Positions 42,766-51,487 of a stretch of DNA of 64,000 bases are shown here, piece after piece. The notes under the pieces were generated by a model. That model was given only the letters and a program-made list of their open reading frames with translations, searched no databases and was not told where the DNA came from. Every line of letters starts with the position of its first letter. The stretch's first letter is position 1. The stretch spans positions 62,001-126,000 of the forward strand of contig CADBKQ010000011.1 of NCBI GenBank assembly GCA_902795275.1, given 5' to 3'. The DNA is from an uncultured Eubacteriales bacterium. GTDB taxonomy: Bacteria; Bacillota; Clostridia; Christensenellales; Aristaeellaceae. Made by a program: the position numbers and the translations under genes.

Positions 42766-42879
42766 CAGTGTGGAGTGTGAAGAGTGGAGTGTGGAGTTTT
42801 ATATACTTTAATACATTATTGCGTGAATAATTATGACTCTATATCACTCCACACTCCACTCTTCACACTCCACACTCTG
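42766..42879. repeat. Heptamer inverted-repeat element 6 (GTGTGGA type), inside the arginine operon
   Basis: The left arm (42766-42797) has four heptamers of GTGTGGA type with GTGTGAA and GAGTGGA variants. The right arm (42845-42879) repeats the same order inverted, including the variants, giving about 29 perfectly paired bases. The spacer is about 47 A+T-rich bases. It uses the same heptamer type as element 1. It lies 3 bases after the argJ stop and ends 15 bases before argB. Confidence 0.9.
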
Positions 42880-42894
42880 CTTTAGGAGGCTCTC

Positions 42895-43764
42895 ATGAAT
42901 ATCGACTTTTCCAACGCCCAGCGGGCGGAAGTCCTGACCCAGGCGCTGCCCTACATCAAGCGGTACGTGGGCAAGATCGTGGTAGTGAAATACGGCGGCA
43001 ACGCCATGGTGAACGAGCAGTTGAAACAGCAGGTGATGGAGGACATCGTGCTGCTGTGGCTGATTGGCGTCAAGGTGGTGCTGGTGCACGGCGGCGGGCC
43101 GGAAATCAGCGAGCTGATGAAGAAGCTGGGCAAGCAGCCCCAGTTCGTGGACGGCCTGCGGGTGACCGACCAGGAGACCGTGGACATCGTGCAGATGGTG
43201 CTGGCGGGCAAGGTGAACAAGACCCTGGTGAACCTGCTGGAAATGAAGGGCGGCAAGGCTGTGGGCCTGTCCGGGATGGACGGGCGGCTGATTGAAGCGA
43301 AGATGAAGGACGAGCGCCTGGGCTTTGTGGGCGAGGTGACGAAGATCCACATCGGCCCGGTGCACGACCTGCTGGACAAGGGCTACATTCCCGTGGTGTC
43401 CACCGTGGGCTGCGATAAGCAGGGCAACGCCTACAACATCAACGGCGACACCGCCGCCGCCCACATCGCCGGGGCGCTGAACGCCGAGAGGCTCATCATG
43501 ATGACGGACATCGCGGGCATCCTGCGGGACAAGGACGACCCCTCCACCCTGATTCCCGAAATCACCCTGAGCCAGGCCAAGGAGCTCTACGCCTCCGGGG
43601 TGATCTCCGGCGGCATGATCCCCAAGGTGGACTGCTGCGTAACGGCGCTGCACGCGGGCGTCAAGAACGTGGTCATCATGGACGGGCGGGTGCCCCACTC
43701 CATCCTCATGGAGCTGCTCACCAACGAAGGCGCGGGCACCTGGATTCGGAGGGACGAAGCATGA
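42895..43764 (+). CDS. argB: Acetylglutamate kinase
   Basis: The 289-residue amino-acid kinase has VVKYGGNAM near 24-32, LVHGGGPEI near 62-70, and a VNGDTAAAHIAGAL-like stretch. A GGMIPKVDCC segment near the C-terminus carries conserved catalytic lysine. It phosphorylates N-acetylglutamate. An AGGAGG site just after heptamer element 6 gives it an independent ribosome start. Its stop overlaps argD by four bases. Confidence 0.96.
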   Translation: MNIDFSNAQRAEVLTQALPYIKRYVGKIVVVKYGGNAMVNEQLKQQVMEDIVLLWLIGVKVVLVHGGGPEISELMKKLGKQPQFVDGLRVTDQETVDIVQMVLAGKVNKTLVNLLEMKGGKAVGLSGMDGRLIEAKMKDERLGFVGEVTKIHIGPVHDLLDKGYIPVVSTVGCDKQGNAYNINGDTAAAHIAGALNAERLIMMTDIAGILRDKDDPSTLIPEITLSQAKELYASGVISGGMIPKVDCCVTALHAGVKNVVIMDGRVPHSILMELLTNEGAGTWIRRDEA

Positions 43765-44924
43765 GCATCAAAGAGCTGGATACGACCTATATTGCGCACA
43801 CCTACAAGCGCTTTCCCCTGGAGATCGTCAGCGGCAAAGGCTCGCTGGTGTACGACGAAGCGGGCAAGGAATACATCGACCTGGGCAGCGGCATCGCCGT
43901 AACCAGTTTCGGCGTGGCGGACGACGTGTGGCAACAGGCAGTGATTGAGCAGATCGGCAAGGTGCAGCACATGAGCAACCTGTACTACACCGCGCCCTGC
44001 GCGAAGCTGGCGGAAATGCTGTGCCGGAAAACCGGAATGAAGAAGGTGTTCTTCTCCAACTCCGGCGCGGAGAGCAACGAGTGCGCCATCAAGGCCGCCC
44101 GGAAATATGCCGCGGAGACCCACGGCCCGGACTGTTCTACCATCGTGACCCTGAAAAACAGCTTCCATGGCCGCACCCTCACCACCTTGGCGGCGACGGG
44201 CCAGGAGCATTACCATGAATTATTCCAGCCCCTTACCCCGGGCTTCGTCCATGTGACCGCCGGGGACCTGGACGAGCTGAAAGCTCTCGCGGACACCACG
44301 AACATCGCGGGCATCCTGATCGAGTGCGTCCAGGGCGAAGGCGGCGTGGTGCCGCTCAGCAAGGACTACGTGCAGGGCGTTGCCGCGCTGTGCAAAGAAA
44401 AAGACATCCTTTTCATGGTGGACGAGGTGCAGACCGGCAACGGACGCACGGGGCAGTTGTACGCCTATATGAATTACGGCGTGCAGCCGGACATTGTGTC
44501 CACCGCCAAGGGCCTGGCGGGCGGCCTGCCCCTGGGCGCGACGCTGCTGGGAGACAAAGTGCAGAACGTGTTCGGCTACGGCGACCATGGAAGTACCTTC
44601 GGGGGCAATCCCGTTTCCTGCGCCGCGGCGCTGAGCGTGCTGTCCCGCATCGACGACGCTTTGCTGGCGGAGGTTCGGGAAAAGAGCGCGTATCTCTTTG
44701 ACACCTTCCAAGGCGCTCCCGGCATCGAAAGCGTGTCCGGCCTGGGCCTGATGATTGGGCTAAAAACAAAAAAGCCCGCGGGCGAAATCGTCGCCGCGTG
44801 CATGGAAAAAGGCGTGCTGTGCCTGACCGCCAAGGATAAAGTCCGGCTCCTGCCCGCGCTGAACATCCCGATGGATTTGCTGCGCAAGGCGGCGGAAATC
44901 ATCAAAGCCGTCTGCGCGGCATAA
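43761..44924 (+). CDS. argD: Acetylornithine aminotransferase
   Basis: The 387-residue class III PLP aminotransferase has EYIDLGSGIAV, the FFSNSGAESNECAIKAAR cofactor loop, FMVDEVQTGNGRTG with the PLP-binding Asp, the Schiff-base lysine in STAKGLAGGLPLGA, and HGSTFGGNPVSCAA. It makes N-acetylornithine. It is the last gene of the operon; no argF, argG or argH is present in the window. A strong shared terminator follows its stop. Confidence 0.95.
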   Translation: MSIKELDTTYIAHTYKRFPLEIVSGKGSLVYDEAGKEYIDLGSGIAVTSFGVADDVWQQAVIEQIGKVQHMSNLYYTAPCAKLAEMLCRKTGMKKVFFSNSGAESNECAIKAARKYAAETHGPDCSTIVTLKNSFHGRTLTTLAATGQEHYHELFQPLTPGFVHVTAGDLDELKALADTTNIAGILIECVQGEGGVVPLSKDYVQGVAALCKEKDILFMVDEVQTGNGRTGQLYAYMNYGVQPDIVSTAKGLAGGLPLGATLLGDKVQNVFGYGDHGSTFGGNPVSCAAALSVLSRIDDALLAEVREKSAYLFDTFQGAPGIESVSGLGLMIGLKTKKPAGEIVAACMEKGVLCLTAKDKVRLLPALNIPMDLLRKAAEIIKAVCAA

Positions 44925-44928
44925 AAGG

Positions 44929-44978
44929 AACCAAACACGCGGCAGGGAGTTTTGAATCTCTGCCGCGTGTTTGGTTTA
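44929..44978. terminator. Bidirectional terminator between argD and the thioesterase gene
   Basis: AACCAAACACGC followed by GGCAGGGAG (44929-44949) pairs with CTCTGCC and GCGTGTTTGGTT (44958-44976). A and T feet suit termination from both sides. Confidence 0.85.
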
Positions 44979-44980
44979 TT

Positions 44981-45424
44981 CTATTTTCCCAGTCGCTTTT
45001 TCCTGCGTTCCTGGGCGGCGGCATACTCTTCCCGTTCCGTCTCGGTTTCGGGCACGAAGGGCGGCACGGGCACCGGGCGCTCCTCCTCGTCGATAGCGAC
45101 GAACACGGCGTAGGCCCGGTTCACCATGGCGCGGGAGCCGTCCAGCTGTTCCACGAAGCTGTCCACCCGCACCTCCATGGACGTGCGTCCCGTCCACACA
45201 ACGCAGGCCTCCTGCACCATGGTGTCGTTCAGGTAAGCGGGAGAAATGAAGGTGAGGTTATCCACGCAAACGGTGGTCACGGCGCAGCGGGCATACCGCC
45301 GGGCCGCCACAGCCCCCACAATGTCAATCCACGCCATCATCTGCCCGCCGAACAGGCGGGGTTTTTTATATCCGTTGCAGTGCTGGGGCAGGATGATCTG
45401 CACGCTGGTGCTCACTTCGGTCAT
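44981..45424 (-). CDS. Acyl-CoA thioesterase (hot-dog fold)
   Basis: The 147-residue protein fits the YkhA/BACH type. LFGGQMMAWIDIVGAVAARR holds the catalytic hot-dog helix with Asp34, and TTVCVDNLTFISPA is the matching strand. SMEVRVDSFVEQ is a further strand. The charged C-terminus (ETEREEYAAAQERRKK) is also typical. It hydrolyses acyl-CoA thioesters, with substrate length unknown. It lies upstream in position but downstream in transcription of the secreted protein gene to its right, separated by 18 bases. Confidence 0.88.
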   Translation of the reverse strand: MTEVSTSVQIILPQHCNGYKKPRLFGGQMMAWIDIVGAVAARRYARCAVTTVCVDNLTFISPAYLNDTMVQEACVVWTGRTSMEVRVDSFVEQLDGSRAMVNRAYAVFVAIDEEERPVPVPPFVPETETEREEYAAAQERRKKRLGK

Positions 45425-45442
45425 GGCTTTGTCCTTTCGTAC

Positions 45443-46495
45443 TCAGTCCAGATCCACCACATTCACGAACACATTGTCGATCACGCTTTCGTCCAGGGCG
45501 ATGCGGCAGGTGTTGTTGAAGGAAGCGGTGATCTTGACGCGCAGCTTTTTATAAGGCTGGCCGGTTTGGGGGTTGATGATCAGGTTTTTGTTAGAGATGG
45601 AAACCGTGCAATGGGCTTTTCCATCAATCTCTGATTTTTCAGTCATTAAATAGGTGTGGTAGTCCCTGGTCAGGTCGCCGGGATGGTAGATGGAAACGGT
45701 ATAATTTTTCGTATCGACGGAAATCACCACGCCTTCCCATACCTCCGGCCGCAGGTCGAGATGTTCGTAGCGGTTTTTCATCTCCTTCGCCTTTTCGTCG
45801 TAATACTGCACCACGTTTCCCCGCTCGTCGTACATCAGCTTCGGCACGTTATACGCTTTTCCCTTGATCCAGTCCGCCTTGAATACCGTGGTGTATCCCG
45901 CGGTGTCTTTCTCAAAGCTCTCATAATTGTTATCGTCCTCGTCGGGGCCGTCCCAGCCCTTCAGCATGATTTCGATAGAATTCAGCCTGCTGGGAATGCT
46001 CGCAATATCGTAGATTTCCTCGATATGGAGGGACATGCGGATGTTGTATTTCACCTTGTTGGATTCAAAGTTGATATCGGCGTCGCCCTTGTTGTTCCTC
46101 ACCGTGGCTTTCAGGAAATGCTTCTGGACATAGCGCTGCCAGATCGTCCTGCCGGAATAGTTGACTTCCTTGTCCAGCTTTGTTTCGGGCTCATCTGTCC
46201 CCGCGGGCTTGGTTTCTTCCGCCGGCGCCCAGGCATAGCCATGGCTGACGCACCAATGATAGGCATAGCTGCCCGTGACCCCCGTCCCGACAAATTCCGC
46301 GTCCTGGAAAGCGTCGTCGGCAATAAATTCGACGCTGCTCGGGAAATACACCTTCTCCTTTTTCAGCCCGGCATAGGCCATGCTGTTGATCACCTTTAAA
46401 TTCGAGGGCAGCCTCAGGGTGTCCGCTCCCGCCTGGAAGGGCGCGCAAAGCAACATAAGAATCAGAAAAGCGCAAATCGCTGAACGAATCCGCAT
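45443..46495 (-). CDS. Secreted protein with a BspA-type leucine-rich-repeat fragment
   Basis: The ATG at 46495 follows an AGGAGG site; the longer frame has none. The 350-residue protein has a signal peptide (AICAFLILMLLCAPFQAGA-DT). Two or three degenerate BspA-like leucine-rich units follow (LRLPSNLKVINSMAYAGL, then KVYFPSSVEFIADDAFQ), then a YAYHWCVSHGYAW turn. A beta-rich C-terminal region of unknown type starts after a Thr/Pro/Glu linker (about residue 100). The LRR portion is too short to be a full solenoid. It is possibly co-transcribed with the thioesterase. Function unknown, probably at the cell surface. Confidence 0.72.
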   Translation of the reverse strand: MRIRSAICAFLILMLLCAPFQAGADTLRLPSNLKVINSMAYAGLKKEKVYFPSSVEFIADDAFQDAEFVGTGVTGSYAYHWCVSHGYAWAPAEETKPAGTDEPETKLDKEVNYSGRTIWQRYVQKHFLKATVRNNKGDADINFESNKVKYNIRMSLHIEEIYDIASIPSRLNSIEIMLKGWDGPDEDDNNYESFEKDTAGYTTVFKADWIKGKAYNVPKLMYDERGNVVQYYDEKAKEMKNRYEHLDLRPEVWEGVVISVDTKNYTVSIYHPGDLTRDYHTYLMTEKSEIDGKAHCTVSISNKNLIINPQTGQPYKKLRVKITASFNNTCRIALDESVIDNVFVNVVDLD

Positions 46496-46655
46496 GTTCC
46501 TTCCTCCTGTTTCAATCATCCGCATTCTTATTCATATTACAGGGTACCACAAACCGCGCGGATATTCAAGTAAAAAATATGAAAAAAAGGAACGCGGGGC
46601 GCAAAACCCAGCGTTCCTTCTTATGAGTGGTAGGGGAAAAGCACGCAGCCGGAAA

Positions 46656-49619
46656 TCAGCGGTTGTTTTCCAGATCCTTCGCCAGCAGCTTTTCAAACTC
46701 CCGGGGCGGGAGAGGACGGGAGAAGTAATAGCCCTGCACCAGGTCGCACTCCGCTTTCCTGAGCAGCTCCAGCTGCTTTTCGGTTTCCACGCCCTCGGCA
46801 ATGACGGGCACATTCAGGAACTTGGCAATATCGATCACGATTTCCACCAGCCGGAAATCGCGCTCGTTCCGCTCGATGTTCCGGATGAATTCCATGTCCA
46901 TTTTCAGCACGTCGATGGGCATGGAGGAAATCATGTTCAGCGAGGAATAACCGGTGCCGAAGTCGTCCATTTCGATTTCGTAGCCTTTTTTCCGCAGCTG
47001 CTGGATCACCTGGATCAGGTGGTCGGCGTCCTCAGTATAAGCGGATTCGGTGACTTCCAGCTTCAGGTTGCCCGGTTCCAGCCCATGCTGCGCCACGAAG
47101 CCGTCCAGGGCGGCGATCAGATGGGGGTCAAACACGTCCACGCGGGAAAGGTTGACGGACACGGGCATCACAACGCCGTACCGGTCGCGCCAGGCGGCGA
47201 TTTGGCGCGTGGCCTCCGCCCACACGTACTTGTCCACGGCGCTGATCTGGCCGCTGCGCTCGAACAGGGGAATGAATTTATCCGGAGAAATCAGGCCCAG
47301 CTCCGGGTGCCGCCAGCGGATGAGGGCTTCGGCGCTGTTCAGCCTGGGCGTTTCCGACTGGATATAGTATTTCGGCTGGTAATACACTTCCAGCTCGTGC
47401 TTCTCGATGGCGTTCCCCAGCTCGTTCAGGAGGCGCTGGTTGAACTGGTCGCGTTCACGCAGCGATTCATTATAGACCATCAGATGCGTTTTGTAATTGC
47501 CGCGCACCATGCTGCACGCCGACCACGCCTGGTCAAACATCTGCTCGACCGTCATGCCCTCCTGCCAGGGCATCACGCCCATGCGCAGGCGCACATCCGC
47601 GTTGGGGATCGCTTCGGCCAGCCGGGACTGGAGCCGGGCCAGCAGCGCCTGATAGTCCTCCTGGGGAGCGCAGTAAATATCAAAGTGGTCGCCCTCCACC
47701 CGGCTGGCAAAGCCTCCTGTCTCCTTAATGAAATCCTCGATTTCGCGGGCCAGCGCCCGCAGCAGTTCGTCGCCAAAGTCGCGACCGTTCAGGGTGTTCA
47801 GATTGTGGAAGCGCTCCACATTGATGATCACCGCGTCCATGGGCTTTCCCGGATGCTCGCGGCAGAAGCGGTTGGCGTACACGAAGAAGAAGTTGCGGTT
47901 ATACAGGTTGGTCAGGTGGTCGCGCTCCGCCTCGGAAATGATCTGGCGGCCTTCGTTTGCTTTCGCCTGGGTTTTCACGTTCCACAGCAGCAGCAGCAGA
48001 ATGATGGAAATGATGACGGCGACCCCCGCCAGCACATAGCCCAGGTTGTCCCGCAGGAACTTTTCAATCGTCACCCGGTCGTCCCGGAAAGCATAATTGG
48101 TGAGCGACGAGGTCAACGACGAATCGGGAATCAGGCGGCTGATCTTATTGAGGATGGAATAGAGGCAATCGTCCTCCCGCCTCATGGCGAAGGACATGTT
48201 CATGTTTTCGCCGGTAGCGAGGGTGGACAGCTTATATTCCGCGCACAGATTGCTCACGCGGTTCAGGCGGTAGTTGCTCACCAGCGCGCAGTCCGCTTCT
48301 CCCGAGCCGACCGCCTGGAAGGCGGAAACGCTGTCCGGGTAGTATTTGATGCTCCAGTTGGGAAAATTGTCCATCAGGAAAGTGACGTGGTTGGGATGGC
48401 CTTCCAGCACGGCCACGGTCATTTCCCGATCCTTGGATACGCCCTGGTGATCCACCGTGCGCACCACCGCGTACATTTCCGTCACCACGATGGGGTCGGC
48501 CGCGACGATTCCCCGCTTTTCACCGTCGTAGGACGTGATGTTGATGGGGAACATGCAGTCGATTTCCCCGTTCTCCAGGGCTTGCAGGGCAGCCTCCGTG
48601 GTTTCAAAAGCCCGGGTTTCAAAGGTGAGCTTCGCGTTTTTTTCGCAGGTTTCCGCAAACTGGAGGAAGTCCGCCAGGGACCCGGTGAGCGACTGCGAAG
48701 CCTCGTCCACGCCGCAGAAGGGAAGGAAGTTTTCCCGATAGCCCACCCGGATGGCGCCATGATCGGCCAGCCAGCGTTTTTCCTCAGAAGTCAGAAAGCT
48801 GTTGACGGCGCTGGCTTTGTTGAATTTTTCCGTCAGCTGCTGGTTGAAATCCCGGTTGTCCTCAAAGAGGCGGTTCATGGCCACGTCCAGGTCGCGCTTG
48901 AGGTCGGGGCGGTTCTTGTTAATGCCGAAGAAGGATTCCGCATACCCCACCTTCCACACGGGCACCACGTCGGCGGTATTGCCGTAGGTGTCCAGCGTCA
49001 CCAGGGCGTCAAACTCGCCGTTGGCCAGCATTTCCAGCAGCACGGGCGTTTTCTCCGTCGATTCCACGATCTCCGGGGATACGTCATGGGTTTTCGCCCA
49101 GTCGATAAACAGCTGCTCCTGAATGCTGTTTTTATTCACGCCCACCCGCTTGCCGTCCAGGCTGGAGAAATCGTCCGGATGGATGTCGGCGTTGTCCGGC
49201 GCGATAAAGACATGATAGCCCTCCGCGCCCATGGCCTCGGCGGAATAGAGAATTTTTTCCGCGCGCTCCTGGGTGTAGGATACGTCGCTCAGCAGATCAA
49301 GCTCTCCGGCGATCAGCTTTTCCAGCAGCTGCGACCAGCTGCCCTCCACGTATTCATACGTCCAGCCGGTGTAGATGGCGATTCGCTGCTGGTATTCGTA
49401 GCCGTAGCCGGACTTTCTGCCGAACGGGTCCGTGCGGTGGAAGGCAGACTCATACCAGCCGACGCGCACCACCTTGTGCTCCGCTTCCCCCGCCCGTGCC
49501 GGCAGCGCCCCGGCGAGCAGCAGGATGCACAGCGCGACCGGCGCCAGCCGTTTCATCCCGCGCGCAAATTGCTTCCTCCAAAAACCATCCCTCGGACGGT
49601 CAAAGCCCGCGCTTCTCAT
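46656..49619 (-). CDS. Hybrid solute-binding sensor with degenerate GGDEF and intact EAL domain
   Basis: The ATG at 49619 has an AAAGGAG site. The 987-residue protein has an N-terminal signal/anchor, then two periplasmic-type solute-binding (SBP_bac_3-like) domains (about 40-270 and 285-480; VGWYESAFHR, VGYRENFLPFCGVDE). A transmembrane helix (about 490-510) is followed by a GGDEF domain whose active-site signature reads EGDHF, so it is probably catalytically dead. The C-terminal EAL domain keeps E764 in SAEALIRW, DDFGTGYSSL, EGVET and QGYYFSRP. It is predicted to be a c-di-GMP phosphodiesterase controlled by an extracellular ligand, perhaps an amino acid. Confidence 0.9.
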   Translation of the reverse strand: MRSAGFDRPRDGFWRKQFARGMKRLAPVALCILLLAGALPARAGEAEHKVVRVGWYESAFHRTDPFGRKSGYGYEYQQRIAIYTGWTYEYVEGSWSQLLEKLIAGELDLLSDVSYTQERAEKILYSAEAMGAEGYHVFIAPDNADIHPDDFSSLDGKRVGVNKNSIQEQLFIDWAKTHDVSPEIVESTEKTPVLLEMLANGEFDALVTLDTYGNTADVVPVWKVGYAESFFGINKNRPDLKRDLDVAMNRLFEDNRDFNQQLTEKFNKASAVNSFLTSEEKRWLADHGAIRVGYRENFLPFCGVDEASQSLTGSLADFLQFAETCEKNAKLTFETRAFETTEAALQALENGEIDCMFPINITSYDGEKRGIVAADPIVVTEMYAVVRTVDHQGVSKDREMTVAVLEGHPNHVTFLMDNFPNWSIKYYPDSVSAFQAVGSGEADCALVSNYRLNRVSNLCAEYKLSTLATGENMNMSFAMRREDDCLYSILNKISRLIPDSSLTSSLTNYAFRDDRVTIEKFLRDNLGYVLAGVAVIISIILLLLLWNVKTQAKANEGRQIISEAERDHLTNLYNRNFFFVYANRFCREHPGKPMDAVIINVERFHNLNTLNGRDFGDELLRALAREIEDFIKETGGFASRVEGDHFDIYCAPQEDYQALLARLQSRLAEAIPNADVRLRMGVMPWQEGMTVEQMFDQAWSACSMVRGNYKTHLMVYNESLRERDQFNQRLLNELGNAIEKHELEVYYQPKYYIQSETPRLNSAEALIRWRHPELGLISPDKFIPLFERSGQISAVDKYVWAEATRQIAAWRDRYGVVMPVSVNLSRVDVFDPHLIAALDGFVAQHGLEPGNLKLEVTESAYTEDADHLIQVIQQLRKKGYEIEMDDFGTGYSSLNMISSMPIDVLKMDMEFIRNIERNERDFRLVEIVIDIAKFLNVPVIAEGVETEKQLELLRKAECDLVQGYYFSRPLPPREFEKLLAKDLENNR

Positions 49620-49704
49620 ACATCGTTCTCCTTTGTGGTAAGTTTGGACAGAAGGGCCTTTTATGCTTTGAAGATCGGAAAATAACAATTTCAATACTGT
49701 TTAT

Positions 49705-49733
49705 ATTATAGCGGAAAAGCTTTCCGGCAACAA
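49705..49733 (-). promoter_or_regulatory. Promoter of the EAL sensor gene
   Basis: On the minus strand TTGTTG (49728-49733) and TATAAT (49705-49710) are separated by 17 bases. Confidence 0.65.
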
Positions 49734-49787
49734 GCGGTATCGCCGAATTTCTGGCAAGGCGGAGAAAAAGCTGAATTTGTCTCTGCT

Positions 49788-51287
49788 TTATTGTTTTTCA
49801 GGCGCCAAGTCTTCGTAGAACGTATACCCGTTTTTGCCGTTGTGCTTTGTTTCATACAAGGCCTGGTCGGCGTGTTCAAAGAGCTGCTCGGGGTAGGAAG
49901 CGTTGCTTCCGTGGGCGATGCCGACGCTGACTGTTACGGGAGGAATCTCCCCTTCCCCGGTGCTCAGGATCTGGTTGATCTTCCGCACGCGGTTCATGAT
50001 CAATTCTTTCTGCGCGGAATCGGAATGCAGCATCAGCACCACAAACTCGTCGCCGCCGATGCGGCACACATAGTCTTCCGAACGGAAGCAGTATTTCAGC
50101 GTATTGGCAATCTTCTGCAGCACCTTGTCGCCAATCTCATGGCCGTAGGTGTCGTTCACGGATTTGAAGCAGTCGCCGTCGACGAGCAGCATGATGGTTT
50201 TCCACAATTCCATCTTGGACATGAGCAGGTTATAGCCCGCACGGTTGTACACGTCCGTCAGCGGGTCGTGGGTGGCCTTGTAGATTTCCGCCCGCAGCGT
50301 CATCTGCTCAGCCGTGTTGTCCCGCACGCTCAGGAACGAGCCGGTGAGATGGCCGTGATCGTCTTTCACCTTGTGCTTTTCCACCACATAGCTTCTCACC
50401 TCGTCGCCCCGGCAGATCTCATGCTGCTTCGCTTCGCCGGTGTCGAAAGCGCCGAACAGCTTCCGCAGCCGCACAGAGGCCACTTCGTAGTCTTCGTTTT
50501 CGATGCCCACCAGGTCGATGCCCGCCTGGTTGGCCCAGATGCACTGGTCGACGGCATCAAAGAAATACAGCGCTTCCGGCAGGCCGGAGGCGATATGCGA
50601 CAGCATGCTGTCCAGCAGCCGCATGGGACGGTAGTGAAGCGCGAAATAGTACACCATCACGCCAAAGAACCCGAACCCGATCATCGACCGGTCGATGGGC
50701 GTGCGGGAGAAAATATAAAACGTTTCCCAGGCGGCGGTCACGATCATGGTGATCAGAACCACGGAATAGCGCTCGGAATTGATGCGCGGCGAGTTGACGG
50801 TTTTCATGAAAAAAATGCCGATGATGATGGCGAGGATGCCGTAGTCAATGACCCGGTGAATGGTCTGGCCCAGGAAAGGAATCAGGCGGTAATAGGTGTA
50901 TCCTCCCGCGGTGATCGCTTCCGTATCAAAGGCATGGCCCCATTTCAGGTTGCACAGCAGCTGGACGGAATCGGCGGCCAGCAGCAGGAGAAACGGGATT
51001 TTCAGCATTTTTCGCTTTTTGGAAATCATGCAGTAGGCGTCGGTGAAAAAAATCAGCGCCAGCATCGTGCAGTTCATGCCCAGGAAATAAATGTAATACC
51101 CCACGGTGGACAGCGTTTTATCCCCCGAAATGATGATGATGGCGTTGCCGATCACAGGCGGAATCAGCGCGCAAAGCAGCAGCCCCACGGCACGGCCGAT
51201 GGACTTTGGGGAACGGACGGCCTTTGACGCGCAAATGCCGAACGTGACCACCAACGCTGAAAAGATAATGAAAAACGCCGCCCTCAC
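49788..51287 (-). CDS. 7TM-PAS diguanylate cyclase
   Basis: The start is a GTG (51285-51287) with GGAGG seven bases upstream. The 499-residue protein has about seven N-terminal transmembrane segments (histidine-kinase 7TM type), then a PAS-like sensor (about 225-330, FFDAVDQCIWANQAGIDLVG). The GGDEF domain follows, starting ATHDPLTDVYNRAG with an intact RIGGDEF at about 411-415. It should make c-di-GMP in response to a membrane or PAS signal. It lies directly upstream of the hybrid EAL protein on the same strand but behind a separate promoter, giving a synthesis/degradation pair. Confidence 0.92.
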   Translation of the reverse strand: MRAAFFIIFSALVVTFGICASKAVRSPKSIGRAVGLLLCALIPPVIGNAIIIISGDKTLSTVGYYIYFLGMNCTMLALIFFTDAYCMISKKRKMLKIPFLLLLAADSVQLLCNLKWGHAFDTEAITAGGYTYYRLIPFLGQTIHRVIDYGILAIIIGIFFMKTVNSPRINSERYSVVLITMIVTAAWETFYIFSRTPIDRSMIGFGFFGVMVYYFALHYRPMRLLDSMLSHIASGLPEALYFFDAVDQCIWANQAGIDLVGIENEDYEVASVRLRKLFGAFDTGEAKQHEICRGDEVRSYVVEKHKVKDDHGHLTGSFLSVRDNTAEQMTLRAEIYKATHDPLTDVYNRAGYNLLMSKMELWKTIMLLVDGDCFKSVNDTYGHEIGDKVLQKIANTLKYCFRSEDYVCRIGGDEFVVLMLHSDSAQKELIMNRVRKINQILSTGEGEIPPVTVSVGIAHGSNASYPEQLFEHADQALYETKHNGKNGYTFYEDLAPEKQ

Positions 51288-51431
51288 TTTCTCGCCTCCA
51301 TATGATGATAAACTCTTTCACAGCCCATAAACCGAAGCGCTTCTTCCGATCTTCCGCGCGGAAAATTTTTTACCAGATTTATCATATCACAAATTGTCCG
51401 GTTTGACCAGAAAAAAATAACCCGGAAAAAC

Positions 51432-51474
51432 GAAAAAACGACAAAACCCGCGGAGCGGGGAAGCTCCACGGGTT
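51432..51474 (-). terminator. Rho-independent terminator of ileS
   Basis: On the minus strand AACCCGTGGAGC and GCTCCGCGGGTT (51463-51474 with 51445-51456) form a stem, followed by a T run around 51432-51438. Confidence 0.8.
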
Positions 51475-51487
51475 CTGCCAGGAATCT

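Noticed and set aside
46380..49685. 1101-residue plus-strand open frame
   Set aside because: It is antisense to the solute-binding/GGDEF/EAL gene, whose domains and motifs are unmistakable; no ribosome site or recognisable domain on the plus strand.
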